This document shows positions 1 through 10,460 of a stretch of 64,000 nucleotides of DNA, piece after piece. The notes under the pieces were generated by a model, which saw nothing but the letters and a program-made list of their open reading frames with translations, was not told the DNA's origin and ran no database searches. The DNA is taken from contig OY986973.1 in the NCBI GenBank assembly GCA_963920575.1, forward strand, positions 19,387,851-19,451,850, read 5' to 3'. The translations under genes and the position numbers were made by a program. Numbering within the stretch: position 1 is the first letter of the stretch; each line of letters begins with the position of its first letter. This DNA comes from Narthecium ossifragum. Taxonomy: Eukaryota; Streptophyta; Magnoliopsida; Dioscoreales; Nartheciaceae.

Positions 1-634
1 ATGCGATGCACGGTATTAGCTGCTTTTTGTTATCATGTGATGCATGCATCAACATATGCATGTGATGAAGCAAACACAGGATCAAGTACTAAGGGTGCAT
101 TGCGCGCGTAATGCATTATGATTCACGCCAACCAAACACCCCTAAATCACCAACTCATGAGTCTTCTATAAGACAACAAATTAAGGTTCCAATTGTGGGC
201 AAGCAAATTTCAAATTGCATTCTTGCTTGGATAAAAATCTAGGAACGAATAATTATCCAAAAAAATTGGGAGTGAATGCTTAGGCATAGGCAAATAAAAA
301 TAAAGCCTTTTGTTCACATAAATTTAGGAACGAATAATTATCCAAATAGGAAGTCCCGTCTTATTTTGTTTTAGATAACAAGTAGAGGAAATTGATGGAG
401 AAGATCTTGGTCTGATTAGTTTTTTGACAATCAATTGTTCAAATCGGGTTGGTGATTACTGTACTTGAATACTTGATTTTTCAAGATCCATCATCCTGCA
501 TGCATGCAACACCTAAACAAGCATATAAGTATCATTCTTACCTTCGAGAAAGAAAAGAAAATCAAAGATTTGTTTGTTTATTTGTAGAACAACTTTCTAT
601 AGTTCGATCACACCATCTATCATCCTCATTGTTG
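1..634. other. AT-rich flank, no gene seen
   Basis: No convincing gene is visible on either strand. The short open frames here overlap the antisense of the defensin-like gene that follows and show no domain. The phrase GGAACGAATAATTATCCAAA occurs near 242 and again near 328, so a small local duplication is present. It may be the 3' flank of the gene at 635-1346. Confidence 0.5.
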
Positions 635-1346
635 TCAACAAGGAATTTCCAATACGCAGGTGCAGAGAGCTGGGTTGCTACAAATTGCATGATCAATATG
701 GAAGGAAAAGAATCGATTACGGCACATATTGAAGCAGGCGGCCAAGACGCAGTTGTCTTCACGCGGCAGGTCCATGTTTTGGTAGCATATGGCTTTGTTC
801 ACGATTTCAGCAGCTCCCTTGGCGGAAAGTCCTGATATAACAAAATACATAAGATCAATCATCAACAACACTCGGCTTCAAATGAACCACATCCATTCAT
901 ATCAAGATTGCGGCGGTAGCTATGGGGTAGATGCAAATTGAGACCCCGATGAATTAACATCGTCATGAGTATCTAAGACTAGTCACAGAACTGCTGAAAT
1001 CATGGTTAAAGACTCAACTCAAACAAATAGCTCTCTAAAGTGACCAAAGGTTCGTTATTGATTGTGATCTTTAGCATGGACTACCAATTGTTCCACCAAC
1101 AATAGCAGACTCACACATGGTTGATAAATTAAAAGAGAATGAATAGGGAAAAATAATTTCTAACCCAATATCCTATAAAGCTCTATCCAATATCCTATAA
1201 AGCTCTATGTAGCATCAAAAATACTTTAACCCTTTAGTTGAAAAAAGAACAATACTGATTCAAAAGGAGCATTGGAATAAGAACTCACCAGCGGAGAAAA
1301 TGAGTAGCAGGGAAAGAAGGGCTGAAGTAGCTTGTAATTGCCTCAT
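635..1346 (-). CDS. Secreted defensin-like cysteine-rich peptide, two exons
   Basis: Exon 1 is 1289-1346 and exon 2 is 635-831, joined across a GT..AG intron (832-1288). The spliced product is 84 residues. Residues 1-19 form a signal peptide (MRQLQ start, then a leucine-rich core). The phase-1 intron falls directly after it, the usual layout of plant defensin-like genes. The mature part has eight cysteines at 35, 47, 52, 56, 70, 76, 78 and 84. The C-x3-C (52/56) and C-x-C (76/78) pairs match the cysteine-stabilised alpha-beta fold. By family the peptide would be exported and could act in defence or in cell signalling; nothing in the sequence decides which. Neighbours are repeats, so context does not help. 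The exon join is inferred from splice sites and cysteine spacing. Expression is unknown, and a silent gene is possible. Confidence 0.72.
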
Positions 1347-1575
1347 GGCTGCCTCAACGTAACTTCGATGATTTTGGATGCTCTATGATGCTGGAATTTA
1401 TAAAACAAAGTTGATAGTCCGCTCTGAGCAGGTGCATGAACTCAAGATACTGAGTTTTTCTTCCATATCTCTCTTGATTTTAATATCACATGGATTCTCT
1501 CCCTTTCTTTTTATAAAGTTGAACCGTCAGTTACAACTTCATGCGTCTCAAAGTAACTCTTTCCATTTGATACAC

Positions 1576-2054
1576 TAAGGGTGTGTTTGGTTGCAGGATA
1601 GTCTATCCCGAGATTAGAGGGGATGAGGATTGGTATCCTGGGATAAGTAATGGGATATGTATGGTATTTTATTGAAAAGTAGTGATAAATTAGTAATGTT
1701 TGTTGAAAAAGTAGGGATAAAGTTGATGTGATTGGTTGAAAAGTAAGGATAATGAAGTAATGATTAGTTGAAAAGTGAAAATATAGGGATAATGAAGTAA
1801 TGATTAGTTGAAAAGTGTAAAAGTAGGGATAATGAAGTAATGATTGATTGAAAAGTGAAAAAGTAGGCATAAAGTTAATGTGATTAGTTGAAAAGAAGAG
1901 AAAATGTAGTAATGATTGGTTGAAAAGTATGAATAAAGTGAGAATAAGAATGGGGATAAAAATAGGGATTAAATGGTGTTTGGATGTAATGCAGGGATAA
2001 AGTGGGCTTAACCCGGGATAGAGATTTCCTATCCCCCAACCAAAGAAGCCCTAA
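1576..2054. mobile_element. Tourist-type MITE (PIF/Harbinger-like)
   Basis: A 473-bp element (1579-2051) is flanked by TAA on both sides, the 3-bp target duplication typical of PIF/Harbinger MITEs. The left end GGGTGTGTTTGGTTGCAGGA and the reverse complement of the right end GGGCTTCTTTGGTTGGGGGA agree at most positions. The interior is AT-rich and contains several copies of a roughly 55-bp unit with the phrase GGGATAATGAAGTAATGATT. It has no coding capacity. Confidence 0.75.
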
Positions 2055-2330
2055 GCCTCCGTTGGTAAGGGAATAGGCTATTCCGGGTTAAAGGATTTTG
2101 GGTTAGAAAAGTTGGGATAATGAGTGGGGTTAGACCAAAAAAAAATTTTAATAAAAAAAATAAAAATGGGGATACAATCGGGGTTGAGTTAAATGGGGAT
2201 AGAATAAGTGATTTCTCCATTTTTTAAGATGACCTACCTTAACCCACCTTATTCCTATTTTGCTAACCCTATTCTGTTTAGGGATAACGTGAGGATAACC
2301 CACTCTATCTTCAAACCAAATACAGTCAAA
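2055..2330. repeat. AT-rich MITE-like remnant
   Basis: The stretch directly after the Tourist-type MITE carries similar phrases (GGGAATAGGCTATTCCGGG near its left side, GGATAAC and AACCAAAT near its right). It is probably a second decayed insertion. Clear terminal inverted repeats were not found, so the class is open. Confidence 0.35.
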
Positions 2331-2760
2331 GGGGTAGTTTGGATGCACCCTAACCAGTTGAATCAAGCGAACTAATTGAATTCGACAATTCTGATTTAGT
2401 CGATTCGAGTGTTTGGTTGCATGTAATTTCGGAATGATCGGAACCAATTTTAGAATCTGGCTCGAAAATTTTGGAACGAAGACGACCAATCACTTTGATC
2501 GTCGTTCGATTCCACTTTGAATGGCTTCTCTTTCCGTTTGATGCATCTCAAACTAGGGGTTGTTTGGATGCACCGGAACCAACCGAATCAAGCAAACCAA
2601 TTGAATCCGATGATCCTAGTTCAGTCGATTCGGGTGTTTGCTTGCACATAATTTCGGAATGATCGAAACCAATTTTAGAATGTGGTTCCAAAAATTTGGA
2701 ACTACAGCGCCCGATCATTTCGATCGAAACAACACATTTGATTCCATTTTGAATGCCCTC
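2331..2760. repeat. Two-copy tandem repeat, about 225 bp
   Basis: Two adjacent diverged copies start at 2331 and 2556, each opening with GGGGTNGTTTGGATGCACC and each containing AATTTCGGAATGATCG and CCAATTTTAGAATNTGG. The 'GTTTGGATGCACC' phrase is common at ends of plant MITEs, so this may be a duplicated transposon fragment. Confidence 0.6.
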
Positions 2761-3640
2761 TCTCCCGCGATGTCGTAGTCCACCGCCGCCGGCCCTCGCC
2801 GTAGTCCCTCGCCACCACTCCCGATGCCGTAGTCCTCCCAAGCCAAGATTGTCCGAATTAGCTCCAGCGGTCGGATCCATTCTCTCCGGTAGCTCTCCTC
2901 CAGCTGTATTCATTCAGAATGTAGCAGCTTCAATCGAGGAGGATTACAAACAGTTGCAGAATGTCTCCCTCTGCCCTGCCAAGGAGGGATAACTAATTAA
3001 GGAGGGATAACTAATTCTTGTTAGAATTGCTTCATATGTGCAGATGAGCTTAATTATGTGATCGAGTGTGATTTTTAAGTTTCAGTTTTGTCGAAGCATC
3101 AGCACATGGTTGCTTCGACATGTTGTAAGCCTGTGTATTTTGAGCATATATTATATTAAAGGGGGAGACTTTGTCCTTTTTCTGGACTTAAAGAGACATT
3201 ATATATACTTTATATTACAAGGGAGACTCTATCCTTTTATTGTGAATTAATTTTCGAGTCATTTTAAAGGAGTTTTTTGCAGCTAATTATTGCTTGGAGA
3301 GTGTTCTTTGCAATTTGCTAGATTATACTTTAGTTTGCAGAAAATTGAAAAGTGATGCAACTTAATTAACATTTTGATTTGATTATCAAAATATAGAATG
3401 TGATTGGAGCATAAACTTTGGAGATGGATGGTGAAACATTCACATGTTTATAAATCATGTGAACTTCTTTTCATGGTAAGAGCTTTAAGAGATTGGTCTA
3501 ATAATTCCAAAAAAATTTGGAATTTTTTTTCTTTATTTATTTGAGTTCTGAGATTGAGCATCAAATGGATATTAATGAGTGAGCGCTCATTCGTCTACAT
3601 GGCCGAAACCATGTACGTTACATACGCGGTCCAATCGGTT
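2761..3640. other. Non-coding stretch, nothing recognised
   Basis: A proline-rich open frame at 2753-2992 has no recognisable domain and looks like chance GC-rich sequence. After 3000 the region is AT-rich with no gene, RNA or repeat that could be supported. AAGGAGGGATAACTAATT is directly duplicated near 2980-3017. Confidence 0.4.
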
Positions 3641-3649
3641 TTGAGATAC

Positions 3650-3840
3650 CGATTAATTGTTTTAATCCATCGGTACCTCACTACCGATGAAATAGATCAA
3701 TCAGTCAGTACCTCACTACCGATTAAATGTATAAATGATCAGATTGGTAGTGAGGTACCGATTGGTTGATCTAATCTATCGGTACTTCACTATCAATGGA
3801 ATAGATCAAATAGTCGGTACCTCACTACCAATCACGTGGT
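3650..3840. repeat. Inverted-repeat hairpin element
   Basis: The arm at 3692-3723 (containing GTACCTCACTACCGATT) is repeated in inverted orientation at 3742-3773 (GATTGGTAGTGAGGTAC) with about 27 of 32 positions pairing and an 18-base loop. Further copies of CGGTACCTCACTACC lie at about 3670 and 3817, so the unit has been multiplied. It is most likely a small foldback MITE. Confidence 0.55.
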
Positions 3841-4229
3841 ATGTGCATTACACATGACACGTGGTCATGTGTACAAAACTTTATTCTTGATAAATACAAC
3901 ACTTCTTGTTATAAGGATCTATAGCTCACTTTTATCTTTATGATCAAGTTAAAAAAATTCCCAGATTGTTGATATTTTAATAATCTTTTCCTCCAAAAGC
4001 AATCCAATATAGAAAAAAAGTCAAACAAGTAAAAAGTTTGTTTTTAATAAAAGTTTACAAAACCAGTAGATTCAATTTATTCCATTCAAACAAACCAAAC
4101 ACCAAAACCGTATCAGAATCAGCTGGTTTAGCTCATTTCATATATGCTAGACAAACAACAGAATCAACATTCACAGGAATCATCATAATCGTCAGAATCC
4201 TCGTTCAGCCACATAAACATAAAGACATA
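3841..4229. other. AT-rich spacer before the LINE
   Basis: No gene is supported. CACGTGGTATGTG followed by CACATGACACGTGG (3834-3864) forms a small imperfect palindrome with two CACGTG cores. The 5' end of the following LINE lies somewhere near 4230, but no target-site duplication could be matched. Confidence 0.35.
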
Positions 4230-4254
4230 ACACAAGCTGGGAGACTCGGTAAGG

Positions 4255-6045
4255 ATGGGAGGAGTAAGAGAGCCCTTACCGCCTGACCTGGAGTGCCTCA
4301 GCCCGCCGCCCCCCTGCCCTGCGGGGCCTCATCATGCCGGAGAACGCGATCGTCTTACTGCTGCAATGCTCAGTCCCTCAGAGATGCTGGGTGGTTCGGA
4401 GCTTGCGGAGGCCATTGAAGTAAAGGGTGTCGGAAGGTTCCGTGTTGGACGCACGGACATGTCGCCGAATATGCTTCTTCGTCTCAGAAGCAAGTGGAGT
4501 CATACCCTGTTTGGAAGGTTCGTTGGAGGCAAGGTTGGCATTGAGTTCCTCCGCCGGAGACTAGCTAGACTGTGGAAAACTGATGCCCCTTTCCTTGTCA
4601 CGGACATGGCGAGGTGTGTCTTTGCATTCAAGTTTGAATCAGAGGAGGACATGTTCAAGATACTCACAGGCGGACCATGGATGGTTGATGGCCTGACCTT
4701 ATCCCTCATTCGATGGAGGAATTGTTTCCGTCCATCTGCATCAGCTTTCACCAAGGCGCCGCTCTGGATTCGTATTCCAGACCTTCCGCCAGAGTTCTTT
4801 GACAGAAACGCCATCTTCAGTATGGTGGCTGACGCTGGAGTTCCCCTGGCCATTGATACCGTCACCAAGTTCACTGATCGTTGCAAATATGCCTGCGCCT
4901 GCGTTGAGGTGGACCTCACGATTCCAGCGTGCATCGGGACATATCTTCCAAGGGAGGGCATCGGAGGAGAGCTAGACTACTTCCTCCAACCTTTCGTCTA
5001 TGAGAACATCCAGATTTGTGACTGTTGTGGTCTCCTTGGGCACCTACAGGCCAGATGCCTGGAACGCTTGCTGCCGCCCAAGCATCAACAACCATCATGC
5101 TCTGCAAGCATGGAGCAGGAACCCATGGAAACTCAGATACCGATCCATCAAGGTATACCACCCTCCCCTGTTAACCATCCTAAGACTGGCCAAGCTCACC
5201 TACCCGGATTGGCCTTGGAGAACATACCTGGAGTGTGGCACACTGTTCAGAGCCGGCGCCGATGGGTGAAGAGGGGTATGGGTGCACAAGCTCCGGCGCC
5301 GACCCCGGCGGCACGGCCTCACAGGAGGGAGGAACCCAGGCAGGAGGCTGTACGGACACGGGTGCCAGCTCAGCAACCAGCTCAGCATAAGGCCCCGGCA
5401 ACTCCTGACACAGTGCCAGGTCACCCTGGGGAGCAGCGACAGGCCCCTGACAATGTACAACCCACGATCGCTGCTAATGGGGGAAGAGGACAAACGTTGC
5501 AACGACCTCCTGCTGATGGCGACGCTCCCACAGGACCATCTCGACGCGATGGCGGTGGCGGGAAGCAAAGGGGAGACGAGTCATCTGAGGCTAGGGTTAG
5601 CCTTATCCCATATAAAGGCACCGATACTGGGCCGCGGCCCATCAAGACCTGGGCTCAGGTTGCGGGATCCAACCGCCGACCCAACTCCAATAGATTCACC
5701 CCTATAGCCCAAACCATGGCTGAGCTTGACGATGATGAGCTTGCATCACTCTCCTTGCAAGAGATTGGTTGGTATGCGCGGGAAAGGAATAGAGGTAACC
5801 GTCCCGGGCCTCTCATCGTCCCCCAGGGCTATAAAACCTTTGAGTCCCTCCCGGAGCTCAGTGATGACGCGTTGGAGGATGCGCACTGTGCTGGTCTCCT
5901 TTCTCTCAGGAAAGCTCTCCATGGTGATATGCCGATTCACATGGTTGAGGACAACTTCCAGGATGCAGAGGGAAGCGAGGACCCATCCAGTCAAGATATG
6001 GAGGTTGCTGATGATCGTCCCATTCCTCCAGGCTTCACTCCGTGA
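4255..6045 (+). CDS. LINE ORF1 protein, gag-like with DUF4283 and CCHC zinc knuckle
   Basis: A 596-residue open frame. Residues about 60-240 match the DUF4283 family found in plant LINE ORF1 proteins (conserved GGPWMVDG and LWIRIPDLPPEFFD). Residues about 254-267 form a C-x2-C-x4-H-x4-C zinc knuckle (CDCCGLLGHLQARC). The rest is a low-complexity proline, glutamine and arginine-rich tail with an acidic C-terminus ending PIPPGF. The family binds the element's RNA to form the particle used for target-primed reverse transcription. The frame is uninterrupted, unlike ORF2 downstream. The start is the first in-frame ATG; a later methionine at about residue 43 is possible. Expression cannot be judged from sequence. 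Confidence 0.82.
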   Translation: MGGVREPLPPDLECLSPPPPCPAGPHHAGERDRLTAAMLSPSEMLGGSELAEAIEVKGVGRFRVGRTDMSPNMLLRLRSKWSHTLFGRFVGGKVGIEFLRRRLARLWKTDAPFLVTDMARCVFAFKFESEEDMFKILTGGPWMVDGLTLSLIRWRNCFRPSASAFTKAPLWIRIPDLPPEFFDRNAIFSMVADAGVPLAIDTVTKFTDRCKYACACVEVDLTIPACIGTYLPREGIGGELDYFLQPFVYENIQICDCCGLLGHLQARCLERLLPPKHQQPSCSASMEQEPMETQIPIHQGIPPSPVNHPKTGQAHLPGLALENIPGVWHTVQSRRRWVKRGMGAQAPAPTPAARPHRREEPRQEAVRTRVPAQQPAQHKAPATPDTVPGHPGEQRQAPDNVQPTIAANGGRGQTLQRPPADGDAPTGPSRRDGGGGKQRGDESSEARVSLIPYKGTDTGPRPIKTWAQVAGSNRRPNSNRFTPIAQTMAELDDDELASLSLQEIGWYARERNRGNRPGPLIVPQGYKTFESLPELSDDALEDAHCAGLLSLRKALHGDMPIHMVEDNFQDAEGSEDPSSQDMEVADDRPIPPGFTP

Positions 6046-6146
6046 CGTGATGAGTTAGACATCTCCCTCTATCCAGTTGAGAGCCAGCCCAAGCGATGCA
6101 AACACGATACAGGGAACGAGCATTCCCTTCTTCCTTGAGTTTCCCA

Positions 6147-9100
6147 ATGAAGCTCCTCTCCTGGAACTGTCATGGTCTAGGACCAATAAGAGCAGTCAGC
6201 GCTTGTCGGCGCCTGCTCAAAAAGCACGACCTGGACTTCCTTTTCCTCCTTGAGACGGTGGTGGTGGAGTCCAACATGGAATTCATCTCTCGCCGGCTTG
6301 GGCCATAGTGGCGCACTTACCTACTCCCCTCAAGAGGTCGGCATGGTGGGATCCTGGCAGTATGGAGAGTGCATGTTGGCACCGTCTCGTTTGAGTACTT
6401 CACTGATCAAGCTATCCACGGCATAATCACAACCAGAGGCCTTGGCCAATGGTTCATCTCTGTGGTCTATGCGGCGCGCCGGGGTAGAGACAGGAGAATC
6501 CTTTGGGACACCTTGGCCAAACTCAGCAGCTCCGGTTGGCCTCATATGATCATTGGTGACTTTAATGTCTTAGCTAACTCCACCGAGAAGCGAGGGGGAA
6601 CGGGATTCAAATACACAACCTCTGTTATCGAATTCCTCTCCTTCATCACTCGGAATGACATGATTGACCAGGACTTCAAAGGTCTCTCCTTCACCTGGAC
6701 GAATCAGCAATATGGACGTGCCAGAATTTTGGAGAGGCTGGACAGAGCTCTGGTTTCTCCACTGTGGCGGGAATGGTTTCCCACAGCTAGTGTATCTCAT
6801 CTTTCGCGCTGCCGATCGGACCACCGCCCGATTTTGCTTGACCTTTACCCAGAGCGGCGGCGCCCCAGCCCGTCTCCTTTCCGACTTCAACAAATCTGGA
6901 ATGTCCATCCCTCCTTCAAGCAAGGGGTTGCCAGGGCCTGGAGCAGACAGCGGCGTGGCTCGGAGCAATGCGTCTTCTGCGGACGCGCATCAAGGAGCTC
7001 AGGAATATGGTTAAGACCTGGAGCAGAACCGACGAAGGTGACATTTCCAACTCCCAGCTCCACTTGGAGCATCACCTTCATAGCTTGTACTTGCAGGAGG
7101 AGCAGGGTCCCCTTCCTCTGTTCCAGGAACAACAAATTAGAAGTCTTGAGCGCCAGCTTCTTGCACTTGAAGTCCAGCGTGAAACCTACATCGCCCAACA
7201 CCGGCGTCGCTCTTGGGTTGCTGAAGGGGACAGGAATATGCACTCCTTTCACCAGGGAGTCAAAGCGACTTCATACTCCTCCAAAGTCCTCGAGCTAAAG
7301 CTAGAGGATGGCAAAGTGATCAACAAGCACGAGGAGATTGCTGCTCTGTTCCTGGCACACTACCAGCAGCTCTGGGCAGCGGACAAAGGTAGCTCCACTG
7401 CAACTCTCCCGCCTCTTCCCACCATCTCCACTGAAGCTCGAGACAGCCTTTTGTGTGCGATCTCAATAGAGGAAATCCTTGTTGTGCTCCAATCGATGGG
7501 CAGGGATAGATGTCCGGGCCCTGATGGGTTAACTGTTGAATTCTTCTTGGAGCACTGGTGCATCGTGGGGCAGGACTTTACATCCTTGATTCAAGCTTTC
7601 TTCCGAAATTGCAAGATGCCCAGTGGGTGGAACAACACCTATATTGCTTTTGTTCCCAAGTGTGCCAACCCCCGACGCATCAAGGACTATCGGCTCATTG
7701 GTCTCTGCAACGTATGCTACAAAGTTATCTCCTCCATCCTCGCCAATCGTATGAAGTTGGCTCTCCAGGAGGTCATCAGTATTGAACAGTCTGCCTATAT
7801 GGAAGGGAGGTCGATCCAGGACAACATTGGTGCTGCTCATGAGCTCCTTCACACGCTGCAGAGGGCTCCCAAAAATGTAGCGCTTATGGCACTCAAGATT
7901 GATATCAGGGCTGCCTACGATACTGTCAGCTGGAGGTTTATTCGCAGAATCCTGGTGGGTATGAACTTCCCTGACATCTGGATCAGCTGGGTCATGGAGT
8001 GCATCACCACTACCCATTTCTCTTTGCTCATCAATGACAGGGTCTGTGGTTTCTTTCCCGTTGCCTGCGGACTCCGGCAGGGTGATCCACTATCTGCCTA
8101 CTTGTTCATCCTTGCCCAGGAGATCCTCACCCGGCTGATCAAAACTCCCCTGATTGCTCTCAAAGGGGTAACCTACCCAGGATCAACCACGCAGGTGAGC
8201 CATCTCCTCTATGCTGACGATTGCCTCTTTGTGACTCCTGCGTGACGCGAGGAAGCCAAGAAGGTCACCAATATCCTCAAGAGATATAGGAGGCTTGCCG
8301 GATTGGAGGTTAGCCCGGAGAAATCCAGCACCAAATTCTCTCCCTCTGCCTCCCCCCGGCGCAGGCGGATGCTGTCTCATATTCTCGGCTTCTCGAGGCA
8401 GCCTGCTCCTTGGAGGTACTTGGGGGTCCCCCTTGACTCGCGCCGCATACAGATCAAAGATTTCTCCCCCTTAATTGATGCGGTCCAGGGTAAGCTGACA
8501 TCTTGGAGATGCTTAACCAGGGCTTTGGCAGGGCGAACTGTCTTGGTGCAGGGCGTCCCCCAAGCTATGCCCGTCCATGTCATGTCCTCCATCCCCACCC
8601 CGATTTCTATCCTCAACAAAATATCTGCACTGGCTCGTGAGTTTCTTTGGCAGGGGAAGAGGGGGTCACTCTCCAGGGTCTCATGGGACGTCGTCTATAG
8701 GCATAAGATGTAGGGTGGACTTGGTTTTAAAGACCTCAAGAGATGGCAACTTGCTCTACGGATGAAGCAAGCATCCAAGTTCCTTGACTCACGCAGTAAC
8801 ATCTAGATTTCCATTTGTCGTGCAAAGTACAAAGTTGCTGGTCCTCTTCCCCTGCTCCAGCACTCTGTTTCAGCTTCGTCCCTCTGGCGTTCTATTTGCA
8901 GAGCAGCGGCCACCCTACGTAAAGGTCTGCGTTGGGAGCCTGGAGTGGGATGCGGGGCAAGTGTACTTCATGACTGGTGGACAGGAGATGGTCCTCTCGT
9001 CTCCTACCCCTGCCCGATGATAGCAGACGCTGGCATTCCGTAGTTGACAGTTCAAGAGTTAATTTCCAAGGATGGCAGCTGGGACATGGTCAAGCTCACC

Positions 9101-10195
9101 TCCTTGTTCCATCCAAGCATGGTTGACAGCATTCTCATGGATACTCCAAGGCCCAACATCAGCTGCGGCAATCTGAGATGGATTTGGAGCAAAGAAGGGA
9201 AGATCTCCTCCGCCTCTGCCTACCACATGCTTGAGTTCCTGGAGGGTATGCACGAGGATGGAGCTCAATTGCATCTATGGAGAAGTACCTAGAAAGCCCC
9301 CGCGGGCCCATGGGTGAGGATGTTCCTTTGGAAGCTCCTTCACGGGAAACTACCGACCAGATCTTTGCTTTGGAATCTTTGCCTTTCCTCCGAGCACCTA
9401 TGCCCTCGCTGCTGCCTTACGGACGAGACTCTAGAGCATTTGCTCTTTGACTGCAGTTATGCACGGGAGGTATGGAATGGAGTGCTTCCTGAGACCTCTG
9501 GTGTTGGATGCGGCTTATCCATGAATCGCTTTCTTCATTTTTTGTGCCAACCTCAGAAAGCTATGGAAGAAGTACGCGCGAAGTCCTTACTCGTCTACGG
9601 TGCCTGATGGATTTGGAAGGAACGATGCAAGGTAGTGGTGGGTGAGGCTGGCTTAATTGCCTCTGAGCTAGCGCGCCTAGTTAGGTGGCAGTCCAGGGAA
9701 CACATCAATATCGCCAACCTTCTCAAGATGAAGTCTGCTCCGGTAGACGTTACAGGCATCATGCTCCGAACTGATGCTTCCTTTCATATGCCTACGGGCA
9801 CGGCTGGCATCGGGGTGGCGTGCATTGGCGATGATGATCTCCTTCTATGGTCCGAAAGCACCTCACTAACCACCGCCTCCATTCTACTTGGGGAGCTTCG
9901 GGCCATCCACTTAGCGACTAGTATCGCGCAGCAGCGTGGCTTTAAGCAAATTCTCATTGAGAGTGACTCGCTGCATGCTACTCGGATGATAGAGGACAGG
10001 ATGCCATTAACAGAGGAAAGCAAGGGCACTGTACAGGACATATGGTGGCGTGGGCGCAACTTCTCGGATTTTCGTGTCTCCTACATCCCCCGTGAAGACA
10101 ACATGCATGCTGACTGGCTGGCGCGTGAGGCACTTCGACTCCATCTAGACTTCATCGACTCTGGGGGACTGTGGGGTATGCCCCAAGCCCTCTAG
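6147..10195 (+). pseudogene. LINE ORF2 polyprotein, decayed (endonuclease, RT, zf-RVT, RNase H)
   Basis: The endonuclease (exonuclease/endonuclease/phosphatase fold) starts at 6147 with LLSWNCHGLG and continues with IIGDFNVL and SDHRPILL (to about 6850). A frameshift near 6940-6970 moves to the RT frame (6968-8245), which has NYIAFVPK-type, QSAYMEGRSIQDNI, LRQGDPLSAYLFIL and the catalytic YADD box at about 8210. A zinc-binding RT C-terminal domain (zf-RVT) lies at 9314-9490, and an RNase H domain at 9760-10150 keeps D, E, D and D residues (TDAS, GELRA, ESDS, ADWLA). In-frame stops occur at 6306, 8243, 8711, 9290 and 9605, and the 8790-9040 part is also broken. Known role: nicking target DNA and reverse-transcribing the element RNA. 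This copy is non-functional. Confidence 0.87.
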
Positions 10196-10460
10196 GGTGA
10201 TTTTGTACTCAACCCCTAGCTGTGTTTAGCCATTTGGGCTCAATTAATAATAATAAAAAGCCCGTTCCATGGAATCACGAGTCATATGATTCGTCCAATT
10301 CGAGGCATCCAAACAGCCCATGATACGACCAACTCTTACCTCCTTTATTTCAAGCAAAGAAATCCTTTGATTCAGGAGTGTCGTTATCCTTCCCCCCCAC
10401 ACACCTCCCTCCATAAAAATTGGCTGAGTTTCAAAATATTATTAGTCACTTAAAAATAAT

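Larger units (their letters stand above)
4230..10259 (+). mobile_element. LINE (L1 type, plant RNase H clade), nearly full length
   Basis: The element holds ORF1 (gag-like, DUF4283 plus zinc knuckle) followed by ORF2 (endonuclease, reverse transcriptase, zf-RVT, RNase H). It ends in a short A-rich tail (AATAATAATAAAAA, ending at 10259). Order and domain content match plant L1 LINEs with a C-terminal RNase H. ORF1 is open while ORF2 carries several stops and frameshifts, so this copy cannot move by itself. The 5' boundary is approximate. Confidence 0.88.

Noticed and set aside
449..835. 128-residue plus-strand open frame
   Set aside because: It is antisense to exon 2 of the defensin-like gene and has no domain.
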